A DNA stretch of 64,000 nucleotides from Methylotuvimicrobium buryatense 5G. Lineage in GTDB: Bacteria; Pseudomonadota; Gammaproteobacteria; Methylococcales; Methylomonadaceae. The notes under the pieces are model-generated. The model searched no databases. It was not told the DNA's origin and worked only from the letters and a program-made list of their open reading frames with translations. The stretch covers positions 4,173,145 through 4,237,144 of the forward strand of contig NZ_KB455575.1 of NCBI RefSeq assembly GCF_000341735.1, given 5' to 3'. The position numbers and the translations under genes are program-made. Shown here piece by piece: positions 13,363 through 23,008 of this stretch. How positions within the stretch are numbered: the first letter of the stretch is position 1; every line of letters begins with the position of its first letter.

Positions 13363-13923
13363 TTATTCTCTCGGAGCACCTGCCTGACGGCATGAGGCAA
13401 TGAGTGCGTGCAGGTGAGGTTTGCCGAGATTACGGGCAAGTGCGATATTGCGTCTAGGAATATTTTCCGAGTCCGGGTGGCGCTCGATGGCTTCGGAGAT
13501 GCTGTCTTCGCGAAGCAGATGCAGGATAGGGTAGGGCGATCGGTTCGTATAATTGGCCGGATCGTCGCTGTCGCTATCGGCGAAGCAGTAGTCGGGATGA
13601 AAGCTGGCCAGTTGATAAATACCGTCGTAGCCCTGCTCCGACAATAGTGTTTCGGCCAGAGAGAGAAAATCGAGATAATCATCGAATTCGTGCAGCGAAT
13701 GGGGGTAAATCAGCAGTGTTGTGTTTATGCTTAAGTCGGTATCTAAATGCCGGCATTCTTCGATCAAACGCTCAAGGCCGCTTGCGGTGTCGGCGCTTCG
13801 GCAAATACTGAAACGAATTCCTTTTTGGCGAAACGGTTTAGCGGCGAAAGGGCATAAGTCGAGACCGATGACAACGGTTTCGAGCCATGCCCTTATTGCG
13901 TATTCTACCGGGTCGACAGTCAC
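13363..13923 (-). CDS. DUF1415 family protein
   Basis: A 186-aa protein of a conserved proteobacterial family without known function. Seen: IRAWLETVVIGLDLCPFAAK near the N-terminus, which is the family signature (GLxLCPFA). It is followed by LLIYPHSLHEFDDYLDFL, YQLASFHPDYCFADS and NRSPYPILHLLRE. Conserved Cys, His and Asp residues in those blocks could bind a metal or cofactor, which is speculation. The start is GTG at 13923, the only reasonable one. Its stop is two bases from the start of the 385-aa unknown gene, so the two form a coupled pair. Confidence 0.85.
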   Translation of the reverse strand: MTVDPVEYAIRAWLETVVIGLDLCPFAAKPFRQKGIRFSICRSADTASGLERLIEECRHLDTDLSINTTLLIYPHSLHEFDDYLDFLSLAETLLSEQGYDGIYQLASFHPDYCFADSDSDDPANYTNRSPYPILHLLREDSISEAIERHPDSENIPRRNIALARNLGKPHLHALIASCRQAGAPRE

Positions 13924-13961
13924 TTCAGCATTGAAGGATAGTTTCGAAGTGATTCGTTCGG

Positions 13962-14432
13962 TTAGGTATGGCTGACGCCGGCCGCAATTCTTTTTTCCCG
14001 TTCTTCGCTGGCTTTTTCGATTTTCGCAAAAACGCGCAAAATATCGGTGGCCGATACGATGCCGACCAGCTTGCTATTGTGATCGACGACCGGTAGTGCT
14101 CCGACTTTGTTTTCGGCCATAATGCTGGCGGCTTCTGACGCGTAAGTATCGGGATTAACGGTCAATACGCCTCGACGCATGATGTGTTGAACTTTTTGTG
14201 GGACGACCTGCAAAACGGTTTTCCCTTCGACGGTCTCAACCGAGTTCGAGTTGCTTTTCGGTCCTAAGGCTTTGTACAGGTCTCGATCCGATACGATGCC
14301 GATGACTTTGCCTTTTTCAACGACGGGTAAATGACGAACTTTTTCATAATGCAGCAAGAAAAAGACACGATCGATCATGTCATGTTGTTCGACTGTGAAT
14401 ACTTGCGAAGTCATTAAATCTTCAACACGCAT
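13962..14432 (-). CDS. Tandem CBS-domain protein
   Basis: A 156-aa protein made almost entirely of two CBS domains (about 1-60 and 75-140), a Bateman module that binds adenine nucleotides and senses energy charge. Seen: MRVEDLMTSQVFTV, HLPVVEKGKVIGIVSDRDLY, then VQHIMRRGVLTVNPDTYASE and GALPVVDHNSKLVGIVSATD. No catalytic domain is attached, so it probably acts on a partner. TAGGAGT stands eight nt before ATG, a good ribosome site. It lies 38 nt upstream of the DUF1415 gene on the same strand, which suggests a three-gene transcript with the unknown gene. Confidence 0.9.
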   Translation of the reverse strand: MRVEDLMTSQVFTVEQHDMIDRVFFLLHYEKVRHLPVVEKGKVIGIVSDRDLYKALGPKSNSNSVETVEGKTVLQVVPQKVQHIMRRGVLTVNPDTYASEAASIMAENKVGALPVVDHNSKLVGIVSATDILRVFAKIEKASEEREKRIAAGVSHT

Positions 14433-14593
14433 GTAGTTGCACTCCTAAAGATAATTGATAAACCGAGTAAGAATAGGGAAAATATCTGTTTTTTACAAGA
14501 GTTAATGTCTATTTTGATATAAAATGCCTTGTTTTGTGAGAGCAACTTAACCGCTAAAGTGTGTTTGTACTTAGGCGCGAAGTATGGGCCCAT

Positions 14594-15402
<809 letters not shown>

Positions 15403-15407
15403 CGCGC

Positions 15408-15427
15408 AAGCGTCTTTATCGACGCTT
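15408..15427 (+). terminator. Weak hairpin after adk
   Basis: AAGCGTC (15408-15414) pairs with GACGCTT (15421-15427) around TTTATC. No T run follows directly, so it may only slow polymerase before leuC. Confidence 0.3.
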
Positions 15428-15475
15428 AACGCATACTTTTACTTTCCGCTGACGCGGTTAATACAATGAGTAGCT

Positions 15476-16900
15476 ATGTCAGGTAAAACTTTATATGACA
15501 AATTATGGGAAGATCACGTTGTCCATACTGAGGATGACGGTTCTTCATTGATCTATATCGACCGCCATTTAGTCCATGAGGTCACTTCTCCACAAGCGTT
15601 TGAAGGGCTCCGGCTTGCCGGCCGCAAGCCTTGGCGACAAGCGAGAAATTTGGCCGTTGCCGACCATAACGTGCCGACCACCGATCGCGATAAAGGCATC
15701 GCCGATCCGGTTTCCAGGCTGCAGGTCGAAACCCTCGAAAAAAACTGTGCCGAATTCGGTATTACCGAGTTCGATATGTCCGATATTCGCCAAGGCATCG
15801 TGCATGTCGTAGGTCCCGAGCAAGGCGCGACGCTGCCCGGCATGACCGTGGTGTGCGGCGATTCGCATACGTCGACACACGGCGCTTCCGGCGCGCTGGC
15901 ATTCGGCATCGGCACGTCGGAAGTCGAGCATGTGTTGGCGACGCAATGTTTGGTGCAGAAAAAAGCCAAAAACATGCTGATCAAGGTAGACGGCGAAGTG
16001 CGCCCAGGCGTCACCGCGAAAGACATCGTGCTGGCGATCATCGGCAAAATCGGTACCGCCGGCGGCAACGGTTATACGATCGAATTTGCCGGGTCCGCGA
16101 TCCGCGCATTGTCGATGGAAGGCCGCATGACGGTCTGCAACATGGCGATTGAAGCGGGCGCTCGTGCCGGTCTAATCGGAGTTGACGATGTGACGATCGA
16201 GTATTACCGCGGCCGGCCGCTTTCACCGAAAGGCAACGACTGGTTCATGGCCGAGCGCATGTGGCAGCAACTGCATTCCGATCCCGACGCAGTCTTCGAT
16301 AAAGTCGTCGAGCTGAATGCAGCCGACGTCAAGCCGCAAGTGACTTGGGGCACTTCGCCTGAATTGGTCGTGTCGGTCGACGCTAGTGTGCCCGATCCTG
16401 CTCAAGAAACCGATGCGACCAAGCGCGAAAGCATGAAGCGGGCACTGCAATACATGGATCTGAAGCCGGGTCTGGCGATTACCGATATCAAGCTCGATAA
16501 AGTATTCATCGGTTCCTGCACGAACTCGAGAATCGAGGATTTGAGAGCCGCCGCCGTGGTCGCAAAAGGCAAAAAACTGGCCGATAACATCAAATTGGCT
16601 TTGGTCGTGCCGGGTTCCGGCTTGATCAAACAACAAGCCGAGGCCGAAGGCTTGGATAAAATCTTCATCGAAGCCGGATTCGAATGGCGCGATCCGGGCT
16701 GCTCGATGTGTTTGGCGATGAACGCCGACCGCTTGGAGCCGGGCGAGCGTTGTGCGTCAACCTCGAACCGTAATTTCGAAGGGCGGCAAGGCTACGGCGG
16801 GCGCACGCATCTAGTCAGTCCTGCGATGGCTGCCGCAGCCGCGATTGCAGGACATTTCGTCGATGTCAGCACCGAAGCGAACCAAGGAGCAACAGCATGA
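15476..16900 (+). CDS. leuC: 3-isopropylmalate dehydratase, large subunit
   Basis: A 474-aa [4Fe-4S] isomerase subunit converting 2- to 3-isopropylmalate in leucine synthesis, acting with LeuD. Seen: [13 protein letters not shown] at the N-terminus, [20 protein letters not shown] and the three cluster cysteines at 348 ([11 protein letters not shown]), 409 and 412 ([11 protein letters not shown]). The C-terminal [20 protein letters not shown] is also typical. Length is normal for proteobacterial LeuC. Its stop overlaps the leuD start (ATGA at 16897-16900), so the pair is translationally coupled. leuB is not next to them. Confidence 0.97.
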   Translation: MSGKTLYDKLWEDHVVHTEDDGSSLIYIDRHLVHEVTSPQAFEGLRLAGRKPWRQARNLAVADHNVPTTDRDKGIADPVSRLQVETLEKNCAEFGITEFDMSDIRQGIVHVVGPEQGATLPGMTVVCGDSHTSTHGASGALAFGIGTSEVEHVLATQCLVQKKAKNMLIKVDGEVRPGVTAKDIVLAIIGKIGTAGGNGYTIEFAGSAIRALSMEGRMTVCNMAIEAGARAGLIGVDDVTIEYYRGRPLSPKGNDWFMAERMWQQLHSDPDAVFDKVVELNAADVKPQVTWGTSPELVVSVDASVPDPAQETDATKRESMKRALQYMDLKPGLAITDIKLDKVFIGSCTNSRIEDLRAAAVVAKGKKLADNIKLALVVPGSGLIKQQAEAEGLDKIFIEAGFEWRDPGCSMCLAMNADRLEPGERCASTSNRNFEGRQGYGGRTHLVSPAMAAAAAIAGHFVDVSTEANQGATA

Positions 16901-17529
16901 GAGCATTTACCAAAATAGACGCGCTGGTCGCACCGTTGGACCGGGCCAATGTCGATACCGATGCGATTATTCCGAAACAATTTCTGAAATCGATACGTCG
17001 AGCTGGGTTCGGACCGTTTCTGTTCGACGAATGGCGCTATCTCGATCACGGCGAACCAGACATGGATTGCACGAATCGGCCGATCAACCCGGATTTCGTG
17101 CTGAATAAACCGGAGTACAAGGGCGCCGAGCTATTGTTGACCCGCGAGAATTTCGGTTGCGGTTCGTCGCGCGAACATGCGCCATGGGCGCTCGAAGATT
17201 TCGGCTTCAGAGCGATCATCGCGCCGAGTTTCGCCGATATCTTTTATAACAATTGTTTCAAGAACGGTATCTTGCCTATCGTACTCGATGCCGGCATTGT
17301 CGATGACTTATTTAACGAATTGACCGAAGGTTATCGGCTAACGGTTGATCTTGAAACGCAAAAAATCGTCACGCCTTCCGGCCGGGAAATTGCCTTTGAA
17401 GTCGATGCCAATCGAAAATTCAGGTTGCTGAACGGGCTTGACGATATCGCATTGACCTTGCAGCATGCCGATCAAATTCACGCATATGAGACGGAGCGTG
17501 CGAAGCGGGCGCCCTGGTTGTTTGGGTAG
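16897..17529 (+). CDS. leuD: 3-isopropylmalate dehydratase, small subunit
   Basis: A 210-aa swivelling subunit that completes the LeuCD active site. Seen: [20 protein letters not shown] near the N-terminus, [20 protein letters not shown] (the substrate-binding loop) and [20 protein letters not shown]. It overlaps leuC by four bases. In many gammaproteobacteria leuB and asd follow; here a family C repeat remnant occupies the next 320 bp before asd, and leuB is absent. Confidence 0.97.
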   Translation: MRAFTKIDALVAPLDRANVDTDAIIPKQFLKSIRRAGFGPFLFDEWRYLDHGEPDMDCTNRPINPDFVLNKPEYKGAELLLTRENFGCGSSREHAPWALEDFGFRAIIAPSFADIFYNNCFKNGILPIVLDAGIVDDLFNELTEGYRLTVDLETQKIVTPSGREIAFEVDANRKFRLLNGLDDIALTLQHADQIHAYETERAKRAPWLFG

Positions 17530-17576
17530 CCGTAAATCGATTGCTCCTATCTGAGCGAAAAAACGTTTAATTTTCA

Positions 17577-17706
17577 AGAGGGCGGGGTGTTTGGCGCGGG
17601 TGCCGGCAGTTGAGAGGTTTGTGCTTCTGTGTATTCTTTCCCGCTGCCGCCATCCTCGCCAAACAAACTCCGCTCAATTTTTGATCCCCAAATTGGAAAT
17701 TGCAGG
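17577..17706 (+). repeat. Family C repeat, partial copy (leuD-asd gap)
   Basis: Has GGGCGGGGTGTTTGGCG, GCCGCCATCCTCGCCAAACA and the right-end signature TTTTTGATCCCCAAATTGG followed by AAATTGCAGG. The left inverted end is not recognisable. The rest of the gap (17707-17849) holds only the asd upstream region. Confidence 0.6.
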
Positions 17707-17849
17707 TACTTCGGCACCATTTTGATTAGCTTGCCTTTCCCGCATAAGTGTCAAAGGCTGGCGTCGCCGGACATTCTAATGCGATGAATATTATCATCCC
17801 GAAGGTAGTTGATGCTGTGGTTTCTACTTTAATGAAAAGGTAATCAAAC

Positions 17850-18872
17850 ATGACTAAGTTATACAATGTTGCTGTGGTTGGTGCCACCGGCGCTGTTGGT
17901 GAAGCGATGCTGTCGATACTGGAAGAGCGTAATTTTCCGGTCGGTGAAGTTTATGCGTTGGCCAGTAGCCGTTCGGTTGGTAAACGCATCCCTTTCAAGG
18001 GTGGTTCGCTGAAGGTACAGGATTTAGCCGAGTTCGACTTTTCCAAAGCGCAAATCGGCTTGTTTTCGCCCGGTGCTTCAATATCTGCCGAATACGCGCC
18101 TAAAGCCGCGGCAGCCGGGTGCATCGTGATCGATAATACTTCCCAATTTCGTTATGACGATAATATCCCATTAGTCGTGCCCGAAGTTAATCCCGAGAGG
18201 ATCGCCGACTATAAAAATAAAGGCATCATTGCCAATCCGAATTGTTCGACGATCCAGATGTTAGTTGCATTGAAACCGATTTACGATGCAGTCGGTATCA
18301 GTCGAATCAATGTTTGTACTTATCAGGCAGTTTCCGGTACGGGTAAAGAAGCGATTGAGGAGCTGAGTCTGCAAACCGCTCATTTATTGAACGGTAAACC
18401 GATTAAACCGAGCGTTTATCCGAAGCAAATCGCTTTCAATGTCTTGCCGCAAATCGATGTATTTATGGAAAATGGATATACCAAGGAAGAAATGAAAATG
18501 GTTTGGGAGACGCGGAAAATCATGGGTGACGAATCGATTCAAGTCAATCCTACCGCTGTGCGTGTGCCTGTTTTTTTTGGTCATTCCGAAGCTGTGCATA
18601 TTGAAACACGTCACAAAATAGATATTAAATCGGTGCGCGCGCTACTCGAAAAGGCTCCCGGAGTGACAGTGTTTGACGAACGCCGGGACGGAGGGTATCC
18701 AACCGCGGTGACAGAATCCTCCGGGCACGATAATGTGTTTGTCGGGCGTATTCGCGAAGATATTTCGCATCCGCTAGGAATCGACTTATGGGTTGTTGGT
18801 GATAATGTCAGAAAAGGCGCCGCTTTAAACAGTGTCCAAATCGCAGAAGAATTGGTAAAAAATTACATCTAG
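17850..18872 (+). CDS. asd: Aspartate-semialdehyde dehydrogenase
   Basis: A 340-aa NADP-dependent enzyme reducing aspartyl phosphate to the semialdehyde, the branch point for lysine, methionine, threonine and diaminopimelate. Seen: VVGATGAVGEAML (nucleotide-binding loop, 8-20), the catalytic Cys132 in ANPNCSTIQ, and QAVSGTGKEAIEEL. The later HIETRHKIDIKSVRALLE and DLWVVGDNVRKGAALNSVQI complete the picture. The sequence type is the one shared by many bacteria that is closer to Pseudomonas Asd than to the long E. coli form. AAAAGG precedes ATG. fimV follows 70 nt later, an order common in gammaproteobacteria. Confidence 0.96.
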   Translation: MTKLYNVAVVGATGAVGEAMLSILEERNFPVGEVYALASSRSVGKRIPFKGGSLKVQDLAEFDFSKAQIGLFSPGASISAEYAPKAAAAGCIVIDNTSQFRYDDNIPLVVPEVNPERIADYKNKGIIANPNCSTIQMLVALKPIYDAVGISRINVCTYQAVSGTGKEAIEELSLQTAHLLNGKPIKPSVYPKQIAFNVLPQIDVFMENGYTKEEMKMVWETRKIMGDESIQVNPTAVRVPVFFGHSEAVHIETRHKIDIKSVRALLEKAPGVTVFDERRDGGYPTAVTESSGHDNVFVGRIREDISHPLGIDLWVVGDNVRKGAALNSVQIAEELVKNYI

Positions 18873-18942
18873 TCTAAGCTTAATTTCATATTTGACTGTT
18901 CCGGGTATTAGATTGTGGTATATGTGTATAAAGGAGAGCAAT

Positions 18943-21510
18943 GTGCGCAAATTGACTAAAACCATAGCGCTTGTATCGTTGATGACCCCGACTAGCGTGC
19001 TTCCGTTGGGGATTGGCGATATCACATTGCACTCGGCGCTAAATCAAAGTCTCGATGCAGAAATTGCATTGATGCTTGCGCCCGACGAAAATCCGTCCGA
19101 CATTACCGTGAAGCTGGCGCCTCCCGATAAGTTCGATGAAGCGGGGCTACCGTGGAGCTATTTTCTTTCCAAAATTAAATTCAACCTGGTTCCCGTGTCC
19201 GATAAGCGCGCGGTTATTAAACTCAGTTCGACTGAGGTGCTCAAGGAGCCTTTTTTAGATTTTTTGATTGAGGTGAATTGGCCGAAAGGGACACTTTATC
19301 GTGAGTTCACCGTTTTGGTCGACCCGCCCTCAACTTATCAACAGCCTGTATTACCGGTTCCTAGCGACTACGGTGTGACACCTGCCGAGCAAGAATATGC
19401 AAGAGTTGTTGAGCGTCCGGTTGCACCCGCTCCGCGTCGGGAAGAGGCGCGCATGCCTGCTTCGGGCGTGTATGGCCCGGTTAGCAGAAATGAAACGCTT
19501 TGGGCCGTTGCTACGAAGGTAAGGCCGTCGAACGATGTTTCGGTTGAACAAACCATGATTGCGCTGCTTGAGAATAATCCGGGCGCATTTTATAAAGATA
19601 ATGTCAATGCGTTAAAAGCGGGAGCACGGCTCAAGGTTCCGGAAAGAGAGGTCATACTGAAACTTTCCCACCGGCAAGCAGTGGCGGAGTATGGTCGGCA
19701 AAATCAAGTTTGGCGCGGCCAGTTGGCGGCGGCAACGGAGGCGCCGGTTGACGAGGAAGTTATCGACTCGCAATTAAGACTCGTAGCCCCTACCCAAGAA
19801 GATGTTGCACAGACCGAGCGCGTTGTCAGCGGTGAAAGAGATGAAAGATTGTTGCAACCAGTCGATCCTGACAAAACCGATCAGGATGAATCAAGCAGAG
19901 ATGATGCGGAGTTGCGCGCGCGATTGGAGAAGTTGGAGGAACAATTAGCGGTGATGCAGCAAATGCTGGCCATTAAAGACGAGCAATTAGCCGCGCTGCA
20001 GCATAAAGAACCATCCGAAAAAGTTGAAGCGCCACCCCCCCCAGTTGTTACGCAGCCGGTGAAGGAAGCTGCGCCGCAGCCACGTCCGGCAGTAAAACCG
20101 CCCCAAGCTGTGGCGCAAGAGCCTGTGAGCGAACTTCTGGATTCCTTTTATTACGCGATAATAGCACTAGTCGGTGCCGGTTTGTTAGGTGGTTTAGGCT
20201 GGTTGTGGTTGAGGAAGCGCCAAACCGAAAAAGAAACCGATACGGATAGTATGTTCGCTGCGTCATCGCAGATTAGTCTTCCCAGTTCAGATGACGAGCT
20301 GAATTTGTTGGCCGCGGAAGACGAGTCTGCTTATGATGTCGGGACCGTTGGTGAAAGTTCGTTCTTAAGTGAATTTACTCCGAGCGATTTCGATGCTTTC
20401 GATAGCGACCAGCATGAGGTCGATCCGATTTCCGAGGCTGACGTTTATTTGGCATACGGTCGTTACCAACAAGCCGAGGGATTGATCCGGCAAGCAATTG
20501 TCGAACATCCTGAGAATGACGATTACAAATTAAAGCTATTAGAAATTTTTTATGCCAACGAAAACAAGGACGCTTTCGATAGTTATGCCAATGAACTGAA
20601 ACAAGCCGGCAAAAACGAAAATATTGAATTTTGGGCAAAAGTTACTGAGATGGCCAGTGAAATTAGCCCAGGATCAGTCTTGTTCACTGCCGATTTTGAT
20701 ACGGAAGACGATATCGAAGACGCGTTGGTGACTGAAAATGTTTCTCGGGATGTCGATGCCGCGAATTCAGGTGATATAAGTGAGGATAATCGTTTCGACT
20801 TCGATCTGCCCGAGTTTGAAAAGATGGAGCATGAAGAGGAGCAGTCATCTTTAAAAGATGAAGAAGCGGAGGATGAAAAGCCGGATAACAGTCTCGATTT
20901 CGATTTGGAGAGTTTTGATTTTTCGGTTCCCGAGCCGGAAGATCGTCCGATTGAGGTTTCAGAACAACGAACATCGGAACAGAATCGGCAATACGATAAT
21001 CAGATCGAGTTCGATTTGAATCCGACAACAGAACCATCTGCAGAGAAAAAAACCGATGCCTTAGGCCTTGAAGAAATTGAATCGTTCGATTTTGATGCCT
21101 TCGATTCCGGTACAGAGCAAAAGCCTGATACTGCCGCCTTTTCTGGGATGGATGATTTTGATGAATTTGATGAATTTGATGTATCTTTCGACGAAAAAGA
21201 AACTCAGGCCAAAGACGCATCCGGTTTGACCGAAGAGGAAAAGGATGACGCCGGTTTTGATTTTAATTTTGACTTCGCTTTGGATTCGACGTCAAAGAAA
21301 GGGAGTGACGATAGTTTTCCAGACGATTTGGACTTAGGGGTTTCCGATTTGACCGATATGGATGAATTCGAAACCAAAATCGATCTTGCCAGGGCTTATA
21401 TCGATATGGGAGATAGCGATGCCGCTAAGGATATCGCGCAGGAAGTATTGGATAAGGGAAGTCCCGAGCAAAAAAAGATCGCTCAATCAATTCTTGACGA
21501 ATTGAAATAA
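18943..21510 (+). CDS. fimV: FimV-like inner-membrane peptidoglycan-binding protein
   Basis: An 855-aa relative of FimV, which in Pseudomonas anchors polar type IV pilus and signalling proteins. Seen: an N-terminal signal segment, then the FimV N-domain (LHSALNQSLDAEIAL to LVDPP). A LysM-like region (about 165-225: GPVSRNETLWAVATKVRP) and a coiled coil (LRARLEKLEEQLAVMQQML) follow. One membrane segment sits near 401-424, then a long Asp/Glu-rich tail (about 430-780) with DFDAFD-type repeats and the C-terminal TPR-like FimV domain (ETKIDLARAYIDMGDSDAAK). I chose GTG at 18943 because AAGGAG ends six nt upstream; the ATG two bases earlier is out of frame. Confidence 0.88.
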   Translation: MRKLTKTIALVSLMTPTSVLPLGIGDITLHSALNQSLDAEIALMLAPDENPSDITVKLAPPDKFDEAGLPWSYFLSKIKFNLVPVSDKRAVIKLSSTEVLKEPFLDFLIEVNWPKGTLYREFTVLVDPPSTYQQPVLPVPSDYGVTPAEQEYARVVERPVAPAPRREEARMPASGVYGPVSRNETLWAVATKVRPSNDVSVEQTMIALLENNPGAFYKDNVNALKAGARLKVPEREVILKLSHRQAVAEYGRQNQVWRGQLAAATEAPVDEEVIDSQLRLVAPTQEDVAQTERVVSGERDERLLQPVDPDKTDQDESSRDDAELRARLEKLEEQLAVMQQMLAIKDEQLAALQHKEPSEKVEAPPPPVVTQPVKEAAPQPRPAVKPPQAVAQEPVSELLDSFYYAIIALVGAGLLGGLGWLWLRKRQTEKETDTDSMFAASSQISLPSSDDELNLLAAEDESAYDVGTVGESSFLSEFTPSDFDAFDSDQHEVDPISEADVYLAYGRYQQAEGLIRQAIVEHPENDDYKLKLLEIFYANENKDAFDSYANELKQAGKNENIEFWAKVTEMASEISPGSVLFTADFDTEDDIEDALVTENVSRDVDAANSGDISEDNRFDFDLPEFEKMEHEEEQSSLKDEEAEDEKPDNSLDFDLESFDFSVPEPEDRPIEVSEQRTSEQNRQYDNQIEFDLNPTTEPSAEKKTDALGLEEIESFDFDAFDSGTEQKPDTAAFSGMDDFDEFDEFDVSFDEKETQAKDASGLTEEEKDDAGFDFNFDFALDSTSKKGSDDSFPDDLDLGVSDLTDMDEFETKIDLARAYIDMGDSDAAKDIAQEVLDKGSPEQKKIAQSILDELK

Positions 21511-21514
21511 AAAG

Positions 21515-21540
21515 AAAGGGCCCGTTATCGGGCCTTTTTT
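21515..21540 (+). terminator. Rho-independent terminator after fimV
   Basis: GGCCCG (21519-21524) pairs with CGGGCC (21529-21534) around TTAT, with flanking A and T runs (AAAG, TTTTTT). It lies four nt past the fimV stop. Confidence 0.9.
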
Positions 21541-21580
21541 ATGACTATCTTGTCTGCTAAGGAATATACACAAAATAACT

Positions 21581-21794
21581 CAGCAATTCCCAGTTTGAGC
21601 AGTTTCGCCGATTTTAGGGTGTGGGGTATGCCTGTCGAGGAACGCCGTAAACCTATCCATGGGGGCTTGGCGGCAGCTAAGCGCCAAGGATGGCGTGAAT
21701 GCAGATTTTGTAGGAGCAAAAATCTGCCCCTGCTGCCGACATCCTCGCCAAGCATACCCCACACCCTTTTTGATCTCCAAATTGGGAATTGCTG
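21581..21794 (+). repeat. Family C repeat with terminal inverted repeats and 10-bp direct repeat
   Basis: A 214-bp element bounded by CAGCAATTCCCAGTTTGAGC and the imperfect complement ending AAATTGGGAATTGCTG. It is flanked on both sides by CAAAATAACT (21571-21580 and 21795-21804), which looks like a target-site duplication. It carries no gene. Inner palindromes pair GGGTGTGGGGTATGCC with the complement near 21757-21772. Confidence 0.75.
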
Positions 21795-21848
21795 CAAAAT
21801 AACTGCTGTAAGTAGTAGGCGTTGCGGCGGTTCGGTAGGACGCCTAGC

Positions 21849-21897
21849 ACTTTCATTTATTGGATGATTGCCAGGTTTTCATGAACGTTAGGTTTAT
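21849..21897 (+). repeat. Family E repeat
   Basis: ACTTTCATTTATTGGATGAT followed by TTTTCATGAACGTTAGGTTT corresponds to 12140-12185, with a small insertion in the middle. It abuts the VOC gene stop. Confidence 0.5.
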
Positions 21898-21929
21898 GAC
21901 CAAATGCTTAGGTGTTCGCCTTGCCTTTT

Positions 21930-22313
21930 TTATTCGGTTTTCGGGCGTTCGATTATTTCTATTGCATTACCGTCAAAATCTCGGCAAAACAATGCTTGGC
22001 GTCCGGAAATGCTCAATGTATATCGAAAGCCGCTGTCATCGAGTGCTTCCTTGACAGGAGATAGGTCCGAACATGTTAATGCAACATGGCGGTCCCTTCC
22101 TCCATGAGTCGGTCGGCCAGAGATTGGATCAGGATTTTCCAATTCCAGTAAATGAATTTGCTGTTCGCCAAGTTGAAGCCAAGCGCCCGGGAATGGAAGA
22201 TTCGGCCGTTCTGTTTGCTGAAGTCCTAATATGTCCCGGTAAAAATGCAAGGACTTTTCGGTATCGGAGACGATAAGACTAATATGGTGGATGGCAAGGT
22301 TAAATTTGGACAT
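21930..22313 (-). CDS. VOC (glyoxalase/dioxygenase) family protein
   Basis: A 127-aa single VOC domain protein of beta-alpha-beta-beta-beta repeats with metal-binding potential. Seen: IHHISLIVSDTEKSLHFYRD, LGLQQTERPNLPFPGAWLQL, HGGRDRHVALTCSDL and CRDFDGNAIEIIE. The His of IHHISL, the His of DRHVAL and the Glu of NAIEIIE are the usual metal ligands. It resembles the small glyoxalase/fosfomycin-resistance-like proteins of unknown substrate. It is alone, bounded by repeats on both sides. The substrate cannot be inferred from sequence. Confidence 0.88.
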   Translation of the reverse strand: MSKFNLAIHHISLIVSDTEKSLHFYRDILGLQQTERPNLPFPGAWLQLGEQQIHLLELENPDPISGRPTHGGRDRHVALTCSDLSPVKEALDDSGFRYTLSISGRQALFCRDFDGNAIEIIERPKTE

Positions 22314-22505
22314 AGTCGTTTTGGGTTGGTTGTCGTTGAAACGATTATACTTCGCTTGGCTTTATTGTTGGAGGATATAGCAAAGCTATTTTATTCGGCG
22401 TTTACAAGGTAAGGCTTTTGCTACAAATAATTTCCTGGAATTAAGAAATTTGCAGTCGGTTTGGTTACTTTTTAACTGAGCGTCATTATTTGATCCATAT
22501 ACATA

Positions 22506-22666
22506 GAAAAAGCATTTCACCATGAAGATCATGAAGAATAACAAGTTAATTCAATAACTTGTTACACGTTTGTATAAAACTTTTGCTCACCCGATAGGTT
22601 AGCGAGGATACTCAGGCAACCTTTTGGCTTACTTAATGAACTTCATGGTTAAACTGCCGATTTTAG
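22506..22666 (+). repeat. Family D repeat, uninterrupted copy
   Basis: Matches 10461-10566 and then 10890-10940 almost without a break: GAAAAAGCATTT, ATGAAGAATAACAAGTTAAT, CACGTTTGTATAAAACTTTT, GGTTAGCGAGGA, then TTCATGGTTAAACTGCCGAT. It serves as the empty version of the site that is filled by B and A elements at 10.5 kb. Confidence 0.7.
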
Positions 22667-22686
22667 GATATAGGTTTTTTGATCTC

Positions 22687-22935
22687 TTACCTAACGATTA
22701 TGAAGGCCCGGCAATCATCCCCGGCAAAGGAAAGTACGATGCGTGAAGGAGAGCTCGGTTACCCTCCCTAGAGGAAGCGCCAAGGATGGCGTGAATGCAG
22801 ATTTTGCATGGAGCAAAAATCTGGCCTGCTGGCGACATACTTGCTTGCCAAGCCCCACACCCTAAAATCGGCGAAACTGCTCAAACTGGGAATTGCTGGA
22901 CGGGCACCCCTGCGCCGAATTTTGATCTGCGATGA
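22687..22935 (-). repeat. Mosaic of families E, C and A
   Basis: 22687-22739 is family E inverted. About 22780-22899 is the left half of family C inverted, ending AAACTGCTCAAACTGGGAAT. 22900-22935 is the end of a family A copy (ACGGGCACCCCTGCGCCGAA). The rest of the 22314-23008 gap shows no gene. Confidence 0.6.
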
Positions 22936-23008
22936 GTGTATATAAAGGGCGTAATGCCGAAATTCGATGAAGTGCGTTGGTTTATGCGTTTAAAGGCTCA
23001 TCCTTTCA

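Noticed and set aside
16897..18872. A hidden leuB between leuD and asd
   Set aside because: The 320-bp gap is too short and is filled by a family C repeat remnant; no isopropylmalate dehydrogenase motif appears in any frame.
21541..21867. 108-codon frame after fimV
   Set aside because: It starts inside the T run of the terminator and covers a family C repeat.
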